Shown in pieces: positions 52,095 to 60,542 of a DNA stretch of 64,000 nucleotides. Location of the stretch: contig NZ_BOMN01000087.1 of assembly GCF_016862215.1 (NCBI RefSeq), forward strand, positions 62,001 to 126,000, given 5' to 3'. Position 1 is the stretch's first letter; the number at the start of each line of letters is the position of its first letter. The notes beneath the pieces were generated by a model, which saw nothing but the letters and a program-made list of their open reading frames with translations, ran no database searches and was not told the DNA's origin. The stretch is from Winogradskya humida. Its GTDB lineage: Bacteria > Actinomycetota > Actinomycetes > Mycobacteriales > Micromonosporaceae. The position numbers were made by a program, and so were the translations under genes.

Positions 52095-53323
52095 CACGCC
52101 ACTCCGCGTACGCCACCGCGCGCGATGCCGAGCTCCTGCCAGATGCCGTCGAGCGCATCCGCGAACTTCTCCACGTCGCCGAGCGTGTGCGTCGCGGACG
52201 GGGCGATGCGCAGGATCTCCTCCCCTTCCCGGACGCTGGGCGCGTTGATCGGCTGGACGTAGATGCCGTGCCGGGTCAGCAGGATCTCGGATGCCCGCCG
52301 GCACTGGGCGTCGTCGCCGACGAACACCGACACGATGTGCGAGCCGTCGGAGACGAACGGGATGCGTACGTCTTTCAGCAGCCGGTGCAGGAGCTGGGCG
52401 TTGGCGGCGAGCCGGTCGCGTTCGGTGTCGGAGGACCGCAGGTGTTGCACGGCGGCGAGCGCGCTGGCAGCGGTCGCCGGCGGCAGGGACGTGGTGAAGA
52501 TGAACGGCCGGGACAGCGAACGCACGGCCTCCACCAGGGCGGCGGGCCCCGCGATGTAGCCGCCCGCGGTGCCGTAGCCCTTCGCGAGCGTACCCATGTA
52601 GACGGTGAAGCGGTCCGCGATCCCCTCGCGTGCGGCGATGCCGGCGCCCTGCGGGCCGTACATGCCCACGGCGTGCACCTCGTCGACGAACGTCGTGGCG
52701 CCGAATTCCTCGGCCAGGTCGGCGATCCCGGCCAGCGGCGCCACGTCGCCCGACATCGAGTACACCGACTCCAGCACGATCAGCTTGGGCCGGGCGGGGT
52801 CCGCCTCCGTCAGCAGCTCCCGCAGGTGGGCCACGTCGTTGTGCCGGAAGATGCGCTTCTCGGCACGGCTGTGCCGCAGCCCGTCGATGATGGAGGCATG
52901 GTTCAGCGCGTCCGAGAAGACGAGGGTGCCGGGTGCGTGACCGGCGAGCACGGTGAGCGCCCCGTCGTTGGCCGTGTACCCGGAGGAGAAGATCAGCGCC
53001 GCTTCCTTGCCGTGCAGCTCGGCCAGCTCCTGTTCGAGCAGGACGTGGTAGAAGTTGTTGCCGCCGATGTTGCGGGAGCCGCCGGAGCCGGCCCCGAAGG
53101 CGGTGATTGCGGTCTTGGCCGCTTCCAGCACCGAGGGGTGCTGGCCCATGCCGAGGTAGTCGTTGCTGCACCAGACGCTGACCTCCACATCGGAGGAGCC
53201 GTCGTGCCTGCGCGCCAGGGCGCTGGGGAAGCGGCCGGCGCGACGGCCGATCTCGAGGAATTCCCGGCGCTGTGCGCCCGGCGCCGCCGTCTCGTCGGTG
53301 AAGAACTGCAGATGCTGGTTCAT
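52094..53323 (-). CDS. 5-aminolevulinate synthase (cyclising type, C5N pathway)
   Basis: This 409-residue alpha-oxoamine synthase has WCSNDYLGMGQHPSV, GSGGSRNIGGNNFYH, SDALNHASIIDGLRHS, VDEVHAVGMYGPQGAGIAAREG and MGTLAKGYGTAGGYI, in which Lys248 binds PLP. Actinomycetes make heme 5-aminolevulinate by the C5 glutamyl-tRNA route, so a Shemin-type synthase is normally a secondary-metabolite enzyme. Such synthases make ALA from glycine and succinyl-CoA and then cyclise ALA-CoA to 2-amino-3-hydroxycyclopentenone. The gene overlaps its ligase and lies 16 bases after the amide-ligase-like gene. Confidence 0.88.
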   Translation of the reverse strand: MNQHLQFFTDETAAPGAQRREFLEIGRRAGRFPSALARRHDGSSDVEVSVWCSNDYLGMGQHPSVLEAAKTAITAFGAGSGGSRNIGGNNFYHVLLEQELAELHGKEAALIFSSGYTANDGALTVLAGHAPGTLVFSDALNHASIIDGLRHSRAEKRIFRHNDVAHLRELLTEADPARPKLIVLESVYSMSGDVAPLAGIADLAEEFGATTFVDEVHAVGMYGPQGAGIAAREGIADRFTVYMGTLAKGYGTAGGYIAGPAALVEAVRSLSRPFIFTTSLPPATAASALAAVQHLRSSDTERDRLAANAQLLHRLLKDVRIPFVSDGSHIVSVFVGDDAQCRRASEILLTRHGIYVQPINAPSVREGEEILRIAPSATHTLGDVEKFADALDGIWQELGIARGGVRGVA

Positions 53324-53339
53324 GGCGTCAACTCGCCTC

Positions 53340-54899
53340 TCATGCTTCGACGGTCGCGGAGGTGGTGGCGAGGCGCAGCCGGTGCTTGTCCGGCTTGCCT
53401 CCCGCGTTCAGGGGGAGCTCGTCGAGGATCGAAACCTCGGTGGGTACGTGGCCGGCGCTCAGCCCGGCGGCGATGTGGGCCTTGACGTCCTCGATGGACA
53501 GTCGTGCGCCCGGCCGGGGTGCGACGGCCGCGTGCAGATGCTCGACGAGGTCGCTGTCGCGTACGCCGAAGACGGCAGCCTGTGCCGCGCCGGGCATCGT
53601 GAGGATCCGCCGCTCGACGACGTCGGGATGCACGAGCACCCCGTCCGTCTTGACCACGTCGGCTATCCGGCCCAGCAGGTGCAGGTAGCCGCGCTCGTCC
53701 AGCCGGCCGAGGTCGCCGGTGCGGTACCAGCCCCGGTGCAGGGCCCGCAGGCTCGACGCGGGGTCGGCCCAGTAGCCGTCCATCAGGTTCGGTGACCGCA
53801 CCCAGACCTCGCCGACGACCCCGGGCGCGACCTCCTCCTCGGTGTCCGGGTCGTGCACGGCGATCTCGTTCTCGCCGAACGGTCGGCCCACGGTGGTGTG
53901 CAGGGCCTGGTCCTGGTGGTCCCCGGGGTGCAGGAAGGTGATCCGGCCGCTCTCGGTGGTGCCGTATCCCTGCACCAGAACGGGACCCAGCAACCGGACG
54001 GCCTCGGCGATCCGGGCCGGCGCTGCGGCGCTGCCGGTGTAGATCAGTTGCCGCAGCGAGGACAGGTCCGCGTGGGGCAGACCGCTGTGGTCCAGGAGTT
54101 GGTAGAGGTGTGCGGTGGCCATGAAGGTGTGGGTGATCCGGTGCCCGGCCACGGCTCGCAGCACGGCATCCGGCTCGAACTGTTCGTGCAGCACGACGCT
54201 GCCGCCACCGGCCAGCACGGCATCGGCCATCGTCGCGACGGTGTGGCTCAGCGGGGTGGTCACCAGCAACCGGGCCTCGCCCGTGTCCGGTGCGCCGAAC
54301 GCCTGCCCGGTCACCTCCACGAGGTTGTCCCAGGCCGCCGCCGACAGCCGGGTGCCCTTGGGCCGCCCGGTGCTGCCGCTGGTGAATCCGATCACGGCGA
54401 GGGCGGGGGCGTGCCAGGCGGCCGGGCGGGCGGCATCCGGTCTGCCCGCCGTGCCGGGGCTCACGACGGTCAGCCGCCCCCGGCACCTCCCGGCGAGCAG
54501 ATGAGCGCGCTCGCTGTTCTCCGCGTCGGTGACCAGCACCCGCACCCGGGTGTCGAGCAGGATGCGCAGCTGGGTCTCCACGGGCAGCGGGTCCGCCGAC
54601 GATCCGGGATTGGTGGACCGGACGTGGCACACCGCGGCGCCCAGGAGATGGGCCGCGTACCGGGCACGGAGCATGCCGGGGCTGTTCGACGCGGTCAGGA
54701 TGCCCACGACCGTGTCCGGGCCGGCGCCCAGCGACCGCAGGACACCGGCCGTCCCGGCGACCGAGGCCGCGAACTGTCCCGCCGTCAGCGTCTCGTCGCG
54801 CCAGTGCAGCACCGGGCGGCCGGGGTCGGTCGTCAGGGCTGACAGGATCCGCGCGACGTAGCCGTCGTGCGGTGCCCACCAGTTGTCGGGTAACGCCAT
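53340..54899 (-). CDS. AMP-forming ligase, likely amide synthetase for the C5N unit
   Basis: This 519-residue adenylate-forming enzyme begins at ATG 54899 behind AGGAGG. The core contains VIGFTSGSTGRPKGTRLS (P-loop), VLVQGYGTTESGRITFL, and GWYRTGDLGRLDERGYLHLLGRIADVVKTDGVLVHPDVVE. PLNAGGKPDKHRLR carries the terminal Lys. In known C5N clusters a second adenylating enzyme couples the aminocyclopentenone to a carboxylate as an amide. Codon 3 is TTA (54891-54893), the rare Leu codon read by bldA tRNA in actinomycetes. Confidence 0.75.
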   Translation of the reverse strand: MALPDNWWAPHDGYVARILSALTTDPGRPVLHWRDETLTAGQFAASVAGTAGVLRSLGAGPDTVVGILTASNSPGMLRARYAAHLLGAAVCHVRSTNPGSSADPLPVETQLRILLDTRVRVLVTDAENSERAHLLAGRCRGRLTVVSPGTAGRPDAARPAAWHAPALAVIGFTSGSTGRPKGTRLSAAAWDNLVEVTGQAFGAPDTGEARLLVTTPLSHTVATMADAVLAGGGSVVLHEQFEPDAVLRAVAGHRITHTFMATAHLYQLLDHSGLPHADLSSLRQLIYTGSAAAPARIAEAVRLLGPVLVQGYGTTESGRITFLHPGDHQDQALHTTVGRPFGENEIAVHDPDTEEEVAPGVVGEVWVRSPNLMDGYWADPASSLRALHRGWYRTGDLGRLDERGYLHLLGRIADVVKTDGVLVHPDVVERRILTMPGAAQAAVFGVRDSDLVEHLHAAVAPRPGARLSIEDVKAHIAAGLSAGHVPTEVSILDELPLNAGGKPDKHRLRLATTSATVEA

Positions 54900-54912
54900 G
54901 TCGGCCTCCTGT

Positions 54913-56109
54913 TCAGACAGTGGTACGCAGTTGCGCCGCAAGCTCCGGCTGCAGGTTCGTCATGACGTCGACGAAGTCCTCGTGGGCACCGCGGGCCGGC
55001 GGTTCGGCGCTGTACGAACGCAGCGCTGGGGTGGACCACTGCAACTCCTGCAGCCGCTCCACGAAGGGCCGCCGGATCCGCTCGTACGCCCCGGCCCGCG
55101 ACGGATCCCCGTGCGTGAGGGCGTCGTCCAGCGCGTGGGCCAGCGACGCGGCACTCTGCACGGACTGGTTCAGCCCCTGACCGCCCAGGGTGTGCAAACC
55201 GTGCGCCGCCTCGCCGAGCAGCAGCACCCGGCCCGCGCGCCAGGAGGCTGCCTGCCACATCGAGAAGTCGACCCGGAACACCGGGGAGGTGCGGTCCCTG
55301 ACCTTGCCGAGCCAGTCGGAGAGCTCCGGGTCCACGGCCTTGATCTGCGCGGCGAAGACCTCCGGATCACCCTGTCCCAGGGCTTCCGCTTGCTGAGGGC
55401 CGGGGCACCAGACGACGGCCATCGAGGCGTTCGGGGTGGGGATGGTGAACAGGACCTGCGGCGCCGGGTGCCGCACCAGGGCAACCGGTTCGCGGTCCGG
55501 GACGACGGGGGCGGCGACCAGCCAGCCGGGGCGCCCGAACGAGGCCTCGTGCAGGGAGATGCCGGTCAGATCGCGCAGCGGGGAACGACGGCCGTCCGCG
55601 GCGACCGCGTAACGGGCCCGGACGAGCGCCGAGTCGGTCAGCGTGAGCAGGACACCGTTGTCGTCCTGGTCGACGGCTGTCACCCGCGCGTTGGTCCGTA
55701 CCGTCGCCGTGGGCTCCGCACGCAGCCGGCGCAGGAGTGCCTGCACCAGCGTTCCGGTCGGGAGCGTCAGGCCGTACGGCCGGGTGATCCCGGGGAAATC
55801 GGCGTACCGCCAGCCGTGCAGCAGCCCGGCGGGGCCGTGGTCGTCGACCCCGAGGACGCGCTGGCCGCTGCCGAGAATCTCCTCCTCGAGACCCTGCTCC
55901 GCCAGCAGCCCGAGGGTGGGCGGCGCCACCAGGGGCGAGATGCCCGCTCCCGCGGGCTCGAACTCCGGCTCGGCGGTGACCAGCAGCACGGAGTGGCCCG
56001 CCCGCGCAACCAGCAGCGCCGCGAAGAGTGCCGTGGACCCACCGCCGGCCACGAAGACGTCCGTCTCGATGGCAGCGGTACCGGCGGGGGACTGGTCGTC
56101 TGGTGTCAT
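54913..56109 (-). CDS. FAD-dependent aromatic/polyene monooxygenase
   Basis: This 398-residue protein has a UbiH/PHBH-like fold. The first Rossmann motif reads VFVAGGGSTALFAALLVARAG, YAVAADGRRSPLRDL is the DG motif, and VLLLGEAAHGLHTLGGQGLNQSVQSA is the second FAD motif. The usual GD-x4-P here reads GE-x4-T, so the Asp is Glu. AGGAG precedes the ATG. It is the first gene of the C5N operon and probably hydroxylates or epoxidises the cluster's aromatic or polyene product. Confidence 0.8.
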   Translation of the reverse strand: MTPDDQSPAGTAAIETDVFVAGGGSTALFAALLVARAGHSVLLVTAEPEFEPAGAGISPLVAPPTLGLLAEQGLEEEILGSGQRVLGVDDHGPAGLLHGWRYADFPGITRPYGLTLPTGTLVQALLRRLRAEPTATVRTNARVTAVDQDDNGVLLTLTDSALVRARYAVAADGRRSPLRDLTGISLHEASFGRPGWLVAAPVVPDREPVALVRHPAPQVLFTIPTPNASMAVVWCPGPQQAEALGQGDPEVFAAQIKAVDPELSDWLGKVRDRTSPVFRVDFSMWQAASWRAGRVLLLGEAAHGLHTLGGQGLNQSVQSAASLAHALDDALTHGDPSRAGAYERIRRPFVERLQELQWSTPALRSYSAEPPARGAHEDFVDVMTNLQPELAAQLRTTV

Positions 56110-56306
56110 CGGCGCTCCTGGCGTGTCCGGCTGCGGGTTTCGTAGTCATCGTCGCCAGCGGACGGCCGGTCGCGAAGACCCGTACGGGCGCCCCGTCCGA
56201 GGGGCCCGCACGGGCCGGTGATCCTTCGGTGCGGTGGTCCCGCACCGGCCGCCGTGCACGTCCGGTGACTCTGTGACAACTGTTAACCGGCGTGTACGCT
56301 GGCAGA

Positions 56307-56903
56307 ATGCCCGATGCGACGGCCGCACCCCTCACCAAGCGCGTCGATCCTCGTGTCCGGCGCACCCGCGCGCTGCTGCGGACGGCCGCCCTCGAGCTGG
56401 CCGCGCAGTACGACTGGGGCAACATCACCATCGCGCACGTCGCCGACCGCGCCACGATCAACCGCGCGACGGTGTACCAGCACTACAGCGATCTCGAGTC
56501 GTTGCTCGTCGACGCCATGGAGGACGAGCTGACCGGGCTGGTGGCGTTGCTGGCCCGGTGCCCGCTGCCCGACGGCACCGGTGGCACGCCCGCCGAGTTC
56601 GCCGACGTCTTCCGCCACGTCGAGTCCCAGGTGGTGCTCTACCGGCGGATGCTGGGGCCCTGCGGCTCCGCCCGCTTCATGAACCGCCTTCAGCAGCTGG
56701 TGGCCGCCCAGGTGGAGCAGCGGCTGACGGCGGAGGCGGCGGAGACCCGGAGCCTCGTCGGCATCACTCTGCGCGGGCACTGCGCGGCGGGTGCGTTCAT
56801 CGGCGTGCTGCGGCACTGGCTGACATCGCCGGAGCTCGTTCCCGCGGAGACCATGGCGATCGACGCCTGGCACGCGCTGTCCTCGACGAACCGCACGTGC
56901 TGA
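56307..56903 (+). CDS. TetR-family transcriptional regulator
   Basis: This 198-residue regulator has VRRTRALLRTAALELAAQYDWGNITIAHVADRATINRATVYQHYSDLESLL as its N-terminal DNA-binding domain. The ATG at 56307 is chosen because TACGCT, a -10-like box, ends seven bases before it, suggesting a leaderless mRNA; an in-frame GTG at 56292 is the alternative. It is divergent from the C5N operon and is the likely local regulator. Confidence 0.88.
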   Translation: MPDATAAPLTKRVDPRVRRTRALLRTAALELAAQYDWGNITIAHVADRATINRATVYQHYSDLESLLVDAMEDELTGLVALLARCPLPDGTGGTPAEFADVFRHVESQVVLYRRMLGPCGSARFMNRLQQLVAAQVEQRLTAEAAETRSLVGITLRGHCAAGAFIGVLRHWLTSPELVPAETMAIDAWHALSSTNRTC

Positions 56904-57125
56904 CCTCCCCTCGGTAACACATCTGCCGGTCCCCGGTGACACACAGTGGATCGATTGTGGAACGTTGCGTCTATGGGCGCCACCGGCACGCTGTCACTCT
57001 GGATCTGACAGTTCGGGAAGCACCTGAACACGGGGGAAGACCGGAGGACTTCGTGTGCGTGAGCACGCGGAATCCCCCACATGCGTCTGCAGCATGTTCA
57101 GGTCTTGATGAGAGGTGTAGAAACG
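56904..57125. promoter_or_regulatory. Leader region of the LuxR-type gene with two inverted repeats
   Basis: CTGTCA (56991-56996) and TGACAG (57006-57011) form an inverted repeat with a nine-base spacer. Further on, ACCTGAACA (57022-57030) is the exact reverse complement of TGTTCAGGT (57095-57103), 64 bases apart. The first could be an operator; the second could fold a leader of about 100 nt in front of the start codon. No gene is visible here. Confidence 0.4.
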
Positions 57126-57812
57126 ATGTCGTTCACCCAGGCGGAATGCGACGAACCCAGGGCCTGGCCCGGAGCCGGGCCGGCCGTGCTGACCGTCCTG
57201 CCACACGAGATCACCCGGCGCGGGATCGGTAGTCTCCTGGACGGCCTGAGCCGCAGACCGGCGACCGAGGCCTGCGCGAGTCCCGGGGAAGCCGTGGACC
57301 GCTTACGCACGGAATCGTTCGACCTGCTGATCGTCTCGGCGGCCTACGGCGAGCCACAGCTGACCGAGCTCGTCGAGCGGGCCACGCCGTACGGCGTGAA
57401 GGTCCTCCTGCTGCTGGAGAGCGCCGAACCGGGGCTCATCCCGTGGATCGCCACGATCCCGTTCGACGGCTACCTCATCCAGGAAGATCTGACGGCGGAG
57501 TCCATCGCGGAGGCGCTGTCCCGGCTGGATCGCGGCAAGCTGCCCATTCCCGATGCGCTGGCCCGCCTGTTCATCTCGCAGGCGGGACGCACCCGGGGCG
57601 GCCACCGTGGCCTGCGCGTCCAGCTCACCCCGCGGGAGCGGGCGGTCCTCGGGCTCATCGCGGAGGGACTGAGCAACCGCATGATCGCGCACCGGTTCGG
57701 CATCTCGGAGCACGGCGTCAAACGGCACGTGGCGAACCTGCTGGCCAAGTTCAACTGCGCCAATCGCGCTCAGGTGGTCTCCGTGGCCCTGCAGCAGGGC
57801 CTGCTGGCGTGA
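57126..57812 (+). CDS. LuxR-type (NarL-like) regulator with degenerate receiver
   Basis: In this 228-residue protein the C-terminus is a typical LuxR helix-turn-helix (LTPRERAVLGLIAEGLSNRMIAHRFGISEHGVKRHVANLLAKF). The N-terminal 150 residues fold like a receiver (DLLIVSAAYGEPQLTEL, IPFDGYLIQEDL), but I see no clear acidic pocket or phospho-Asp, so it is probably an atypical receiver. Codon 60 is TTA (57303-57305), implying dependence on the bldA Leu-tRNA. The SDR gene overlaps its stop (GTGA). Confidence 0.85.
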   Translation: MSFTQAECDEPRAWPGAGPAVLTVLPHEITRRGIGSLLDGLSRRPATEACASPGEAVDRLRTESFDLLIVSAAYGEPQLTELVERATPYGVKVLLLLESAEPGLIPWIATIPFDGYLIQEDLTAESIAEALSRLDRGKLPIPDALARLFISQAGRTRGGHRGLRVQLTPRERAVLGLIAEGLSNRMIAHRFGISEHGVKRHVANLLAKFNCANRAQVVSVALQQGLLA

Positions 57813-58594
57813 GCGCGCCGGAGTTGGCGGGCAAGGTCGCGTTCGTCGCCGGTGGGTCCAGCGGGATCAACCTGGCGATCGCGCGGCGGCTCTCGCGCGA
57901 GGGCGCCCGGGTGATGCTGATCAGCCGGGACGCGGAGCGGCTGAGATCGGCGGCGAAGCTGATCGCGAACGACGGTGGCGAGGTCGCCTGGGCGGCCTGC
58001 GACGTCCGGGACTCGCCCGGCGTGGCGGCGGCCCTGCGGACCTGCGTGGAGCAGTTCGGCGGGCTCGACCTGGTGATCTCCGGGGCGGCGGGCAATTTCG
58101 TGGCCCCGGCGACCCGGTTGTCCCCGAACGGGTTCCGCACCGTGGTCGACATCGATCTGGTGGGCACATACCACGTCGCGAAGCATTCGTACCCGTTCCT
58201 GACCAAGCCCGGAGCGTCCATTCTCAGCATTTCCGCGCCGATGGCCGATCGGCCCATGCCGGGACAGGCGCACGTGGCGTCGGCCAAAGCGGGAATCAAC
58301 GCGCTAACCCGTTCGCTGGCGCTGGAATGGGCGGCGGCGGGCGTCCGGGTGAACGCGATCTCACCCGGGTTCATCGCCGAGACCGAGGGGGTGGCCCGTC
58401 TGATCGACACCGCGGAGAAGGCTGAGCGGCTGCAACGCGCCATTCCGGCGCAGCGGTTGGGCAGCAAGGCGGACGTGGCCGAATTGGCGCTGTTCCTGTG
58501 CACTGCTCGTGCGGAATACATCACCGGTGCGGTAATCGCGTGCGACGGCGGATGGAGCCTCGCCGGACCGTCCGTCCTGGACGCGGCCGGGTAG
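57809..58594 (+). CDS. SDR of the 2,4-dienoyl-CoA reductase type
   Basis: This 261-residue SDR, GTG start overlapping the LuxR stop, has VAFVAGGSSGINLAIARRLSREG for the cofactor motif and VISGAAGNFVAPA as the equivalent of NNAG. The usual YxxxK reads VASAK, without the Tyr, and is followed by ALTRSLALEW, RVNAISPGFIAETEG. This Tyr-less HxAxAK-like layout and the PGxIxxTEG tail are those of DECR-type dienoyl-CoA reductases. In a polyene cluster such an enzyme could adjust a dienoyl chain, but this is inference. Confidence 0.78.
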   Translation: MSAPELAGKVAFVAGGSSGINLAIARRLSREGARVMLISRDAERLRSAAKLIANDGGEVAWAACDVRDSPGVAAALRTCVEQFGGLDLVISGAAGNFVAPATRLSPNGFRTVVDIDLVGTYHVAKHSYPFLTKPGASILSISAPMADRPMPGQAHVASAKAGINALTRSLALEWAAAGVRVNAISPGFIAETEGVARLIDTAEKAERLQRAIPAQRLGSKADVAELALFLCTARAEYITGAVIACDGGWSLAGPSVLDAAG

Positions 58595-58608
58595 GGCCGT
58601 GGCGTGTG

Positions 58609-58643
58609 GACATCCTGGCCGGTCCTGGACCGGCCAGGATGTC
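58609..58643. terminator. Perfect 17-bp-stem bidirectional terminator
   Basis: GACATCCTGGCCGGTCC (58609-58625) and GGACCGGCCAGGATGTC (58627-58643) are exact reverse complements with one base between them. It lies between the convergent SDR and SARP genes and overlaps the SARP stop, so it can terminate both. Confidence 0.75.
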
Positions 58644-60207
58644 AGGCGCCCTCCCGCAGGGCCCACTCGGGCATCTCGTCCACGTTGCGGGGCACGACGT
58701 TGACCGCGAGCTCGACCACCACCCCCGAGCGCGTGGTGTCGTGCTGGTCGAGCAGGTCGGCGAGCCACGCTGCCCGCCGCCCGCCCATGCTCGTGAGCAG
58801 ACCGCACAATTCCTGGATCTGGCTGTCCTGACACAGGCTGAGCGTGATCTGCACGGGGGCCGGCCGGACCGGCCGCAGCTCGATGGCGTCCCAGCCCTCG
58901 TCGGCGGGCGTGTAACGGATGTCGGCCTCGGTGACCCGGCGGGTCTCGGGCCCCACCCGGACGACACCGGCGGGGGCGGACATCGCCAGCCGCAGGCAGC
59001 GGCTGACCGCGTCGCCGTTGAGTCCCCGCGGATTGCCGTCGCCCGGCTCGTAGCTGACGATTGCGTCCGCGCAGATCGCCGCCGCGTGGACACTGGGCAG
59101 ATCGGGGCGGGCCGCGAGCGCGTCGCGGATCGCGAGACCGGTGCGGACGGCACGCTGGGCGGCGTCGCCGGTGCCGTCGAAGACGATCCAGGTCATTCCT
59201 GCAACGCTGCTGATCACCCTGCCGTCGTGCCGGGCGACCTCCCCGTGCACCAGGCCGGAGAGCTCGCCGACGACGGCGGCGGTGCGGGCGTCGTCACCAC
59301 CCGGCGGCTGGCTCAGATCGGCGAGCACGGCCAGCATGCTGACGGACTGCCATCCGGCGGCGGCCGGGACCGGCTCGGTGGGCTCCGGGCAGGGCGCGGT
59401 GTCCCGCGGGCGTCCGGGCACGGCCACGACGGCTGTCTCGGGCCGCCGGTCCAGGCCGGCGTCGTGGTTCAGGATGGACCGTTCGAGCTCCTGCAGCTCC
59501 CGGCTCGGTTCCAGGCCGTGCCGGTCGATCAGTGAGTCGCGGGTGCGCCGGTAGACGCCGAGTGCGTCCAGCTGCCGCCCGCACCGGTAGAGGGTGAGCA
59601 TGAGCTGAGCGGCCAGGCGTTCCCGCGACGGCTCCTGCTCGACCAGGGGCTCCAGCTCGGCGACGATCTCCCGGTGCCGTCCGCAGGCGAGCTCCACGTC
59701 GAACAGATCCTCGAGCACGTCGAGCCGGGTGTTCTGCACCGCGACGGCATCCGGCCAGAGCGCCCGGGACTCGAACAGATCGGCGAGCACCGGGCCACGC
59801 CATGCGGCGAGCGCCTCCCGCAGGTCGTGTCGCGCCCGCTCCCACTGCGAGCTTGCGGCGAACGCCCGGCCCTGCTCCGCCAGCCGGCTGAAGCGTACGG
59901 CGTCCACGCTCTCCGGGTCGGCGTGCAGCAGGTAGCCGGGGGCATGGGTGAGCAGGGCGGGTGAATCGGCCGGACCGGCACCGGTGGTCAGCATCGAGCG
60001 GAGCTCGGAGGCGGCGTTCTGCAGCATCTTGCGCCCGGTGGCCGGCACCTCGCTGCCCCAGAGCGACTCCAGCAGCTTGCTGGCGGGCACCACGCGGTTG
60101 AGATTCAGCACCAGCATCGCCAGCGTGGCGCGCTGTTTGTAACCGCCGAGCGCAACGGGCTCGCCGTCGCGTATCACCTCGAGAGGACCCAGAATGTGGA
60201 ATCGCAC
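58642..60207 (-). CDS. SARP-family activator with C-terminal cyclase-like domain
   Basis: In this 521-residue protein, residues 1-95 are an OmpR-type winged helix (MRFHILGPLEVIRDGEPVAL, LLESLWGSEVPATGRKMLQNAASELRSML) and 95-255 the bacterial transcriptional activator (BTAD) helices. From about 285 to 490 the sequence (SVSMLAVLADLSQPP, VHGEVARHDGRVISSVAGMTWIVFDGTGDAAQRAVRTGLAIRDAL, PRGLNGDAVSRCLRLA) resembles a degenerate class III nucleotidyl-cyclase fold. The metal Asp pattern is not convincing, so catalysis is doubtful. It is the probable pathway activator of the cluster. Confidence 0.82.
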   Translation of the reverse strand: MRFHILGPLEVIRDGEPVALGGYKQRATLAMLVLNLNRVVPASKLLESLWGSEVPATGRKMLQNAASELRSMLTTGAGPADSPALLTHAPGYLLHADPESVDAVRFSRLAEQGRAFAASSQWERARHDLREALAAWRGPVLADLFESRALWPDAVAVQNTRLDVLEDLFDVELACGRHREIVAELEPLVEQEPSRERLAAQLMLTLYRCGRQLDALGVYRRTRDSLIDRHGLEPSRELQELERSILNHDAGLDRRPETAVVAVPGRPRDTAPCPEPTEPVPAAAGWQSVSMLAVLADLSQPPGGDDARTAAVVGELSGLVHGEVARHDGRVISSVAGMTWIVFDGTGDAAQRAVRTGLAIRDALAARPDLPSVHAAAICADAIVSYEPGDGNPRGLNGDAVSRCLRLAMSAPAGVVRVGPETRRVTEADIRYTPADEGWDAIELRPVRPAPVQITLSLCQDSQIQELCGLLTSMGGRRAAWLADLLDQHDTTRSGVVVELAVNVVPRNVDEMPEWALREGA

Positions 60208-60542
60208 GTTGGCCTCGCCTCAGTCCACGAATGAATGATCGAGTACGGTCGTCACTGAATTCCGGTGGAAACGCGCCGCAATACCCCATTGAGCGGCAAT
60301 TCACAAATGTATGCACGTCAATGTGACGTGCGTCATTCAGCATTCCGGTGCGTCCATTCCCCCGAGGTCGCCGCTGACCTGTCGCGGATGGTGCGCTTTG
60401 TCGTCAGTTTATCGAATGCCTCCGTGGCGCGTGGTCCCATTATTTGAAGATGGTCGATCAATTGCCGGGCCCGGAGCACACCGTACCCCCGTCGCTCGTT
60501 CTCCGGGGGCAAGGTGCGCCCGGGCCCGGATCGACCGCCGGT
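60208..60542. other. 335-bp gap between the SARP and MFS genes
   Basis: No gene is visible. The part next to SARP is A/T-rich for this genome (60230-60345) and contains the palindrome at 60313-60331 and several CGTCA words. It probably holds the SARP promoter and its control sites. The part next to the MFS gene is ordinary G+C-rich trailer. Confidence 0.5.
60313..60331. promoter_or_regulatory. 19-bp inverted repeat upstream of SARP
   Basis: GCACGTCA-ATG-TGACGTGC has perfect 8-bp arms. It lies 106 bases upstream of the SARP start codon. CGTCA is repeated again at 60331-60335. It is a candidate regulator-binding site; the bound factor is unknown. Confidence 0.5.

Noticed and set aside
52094..53323. 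Heme-pathway ALA synthase
   Set aside because: Actinomycetes use the glutamyl-tRNA route for heme, and the gene is embedded between two ligases in a secondary-metabolism operon.
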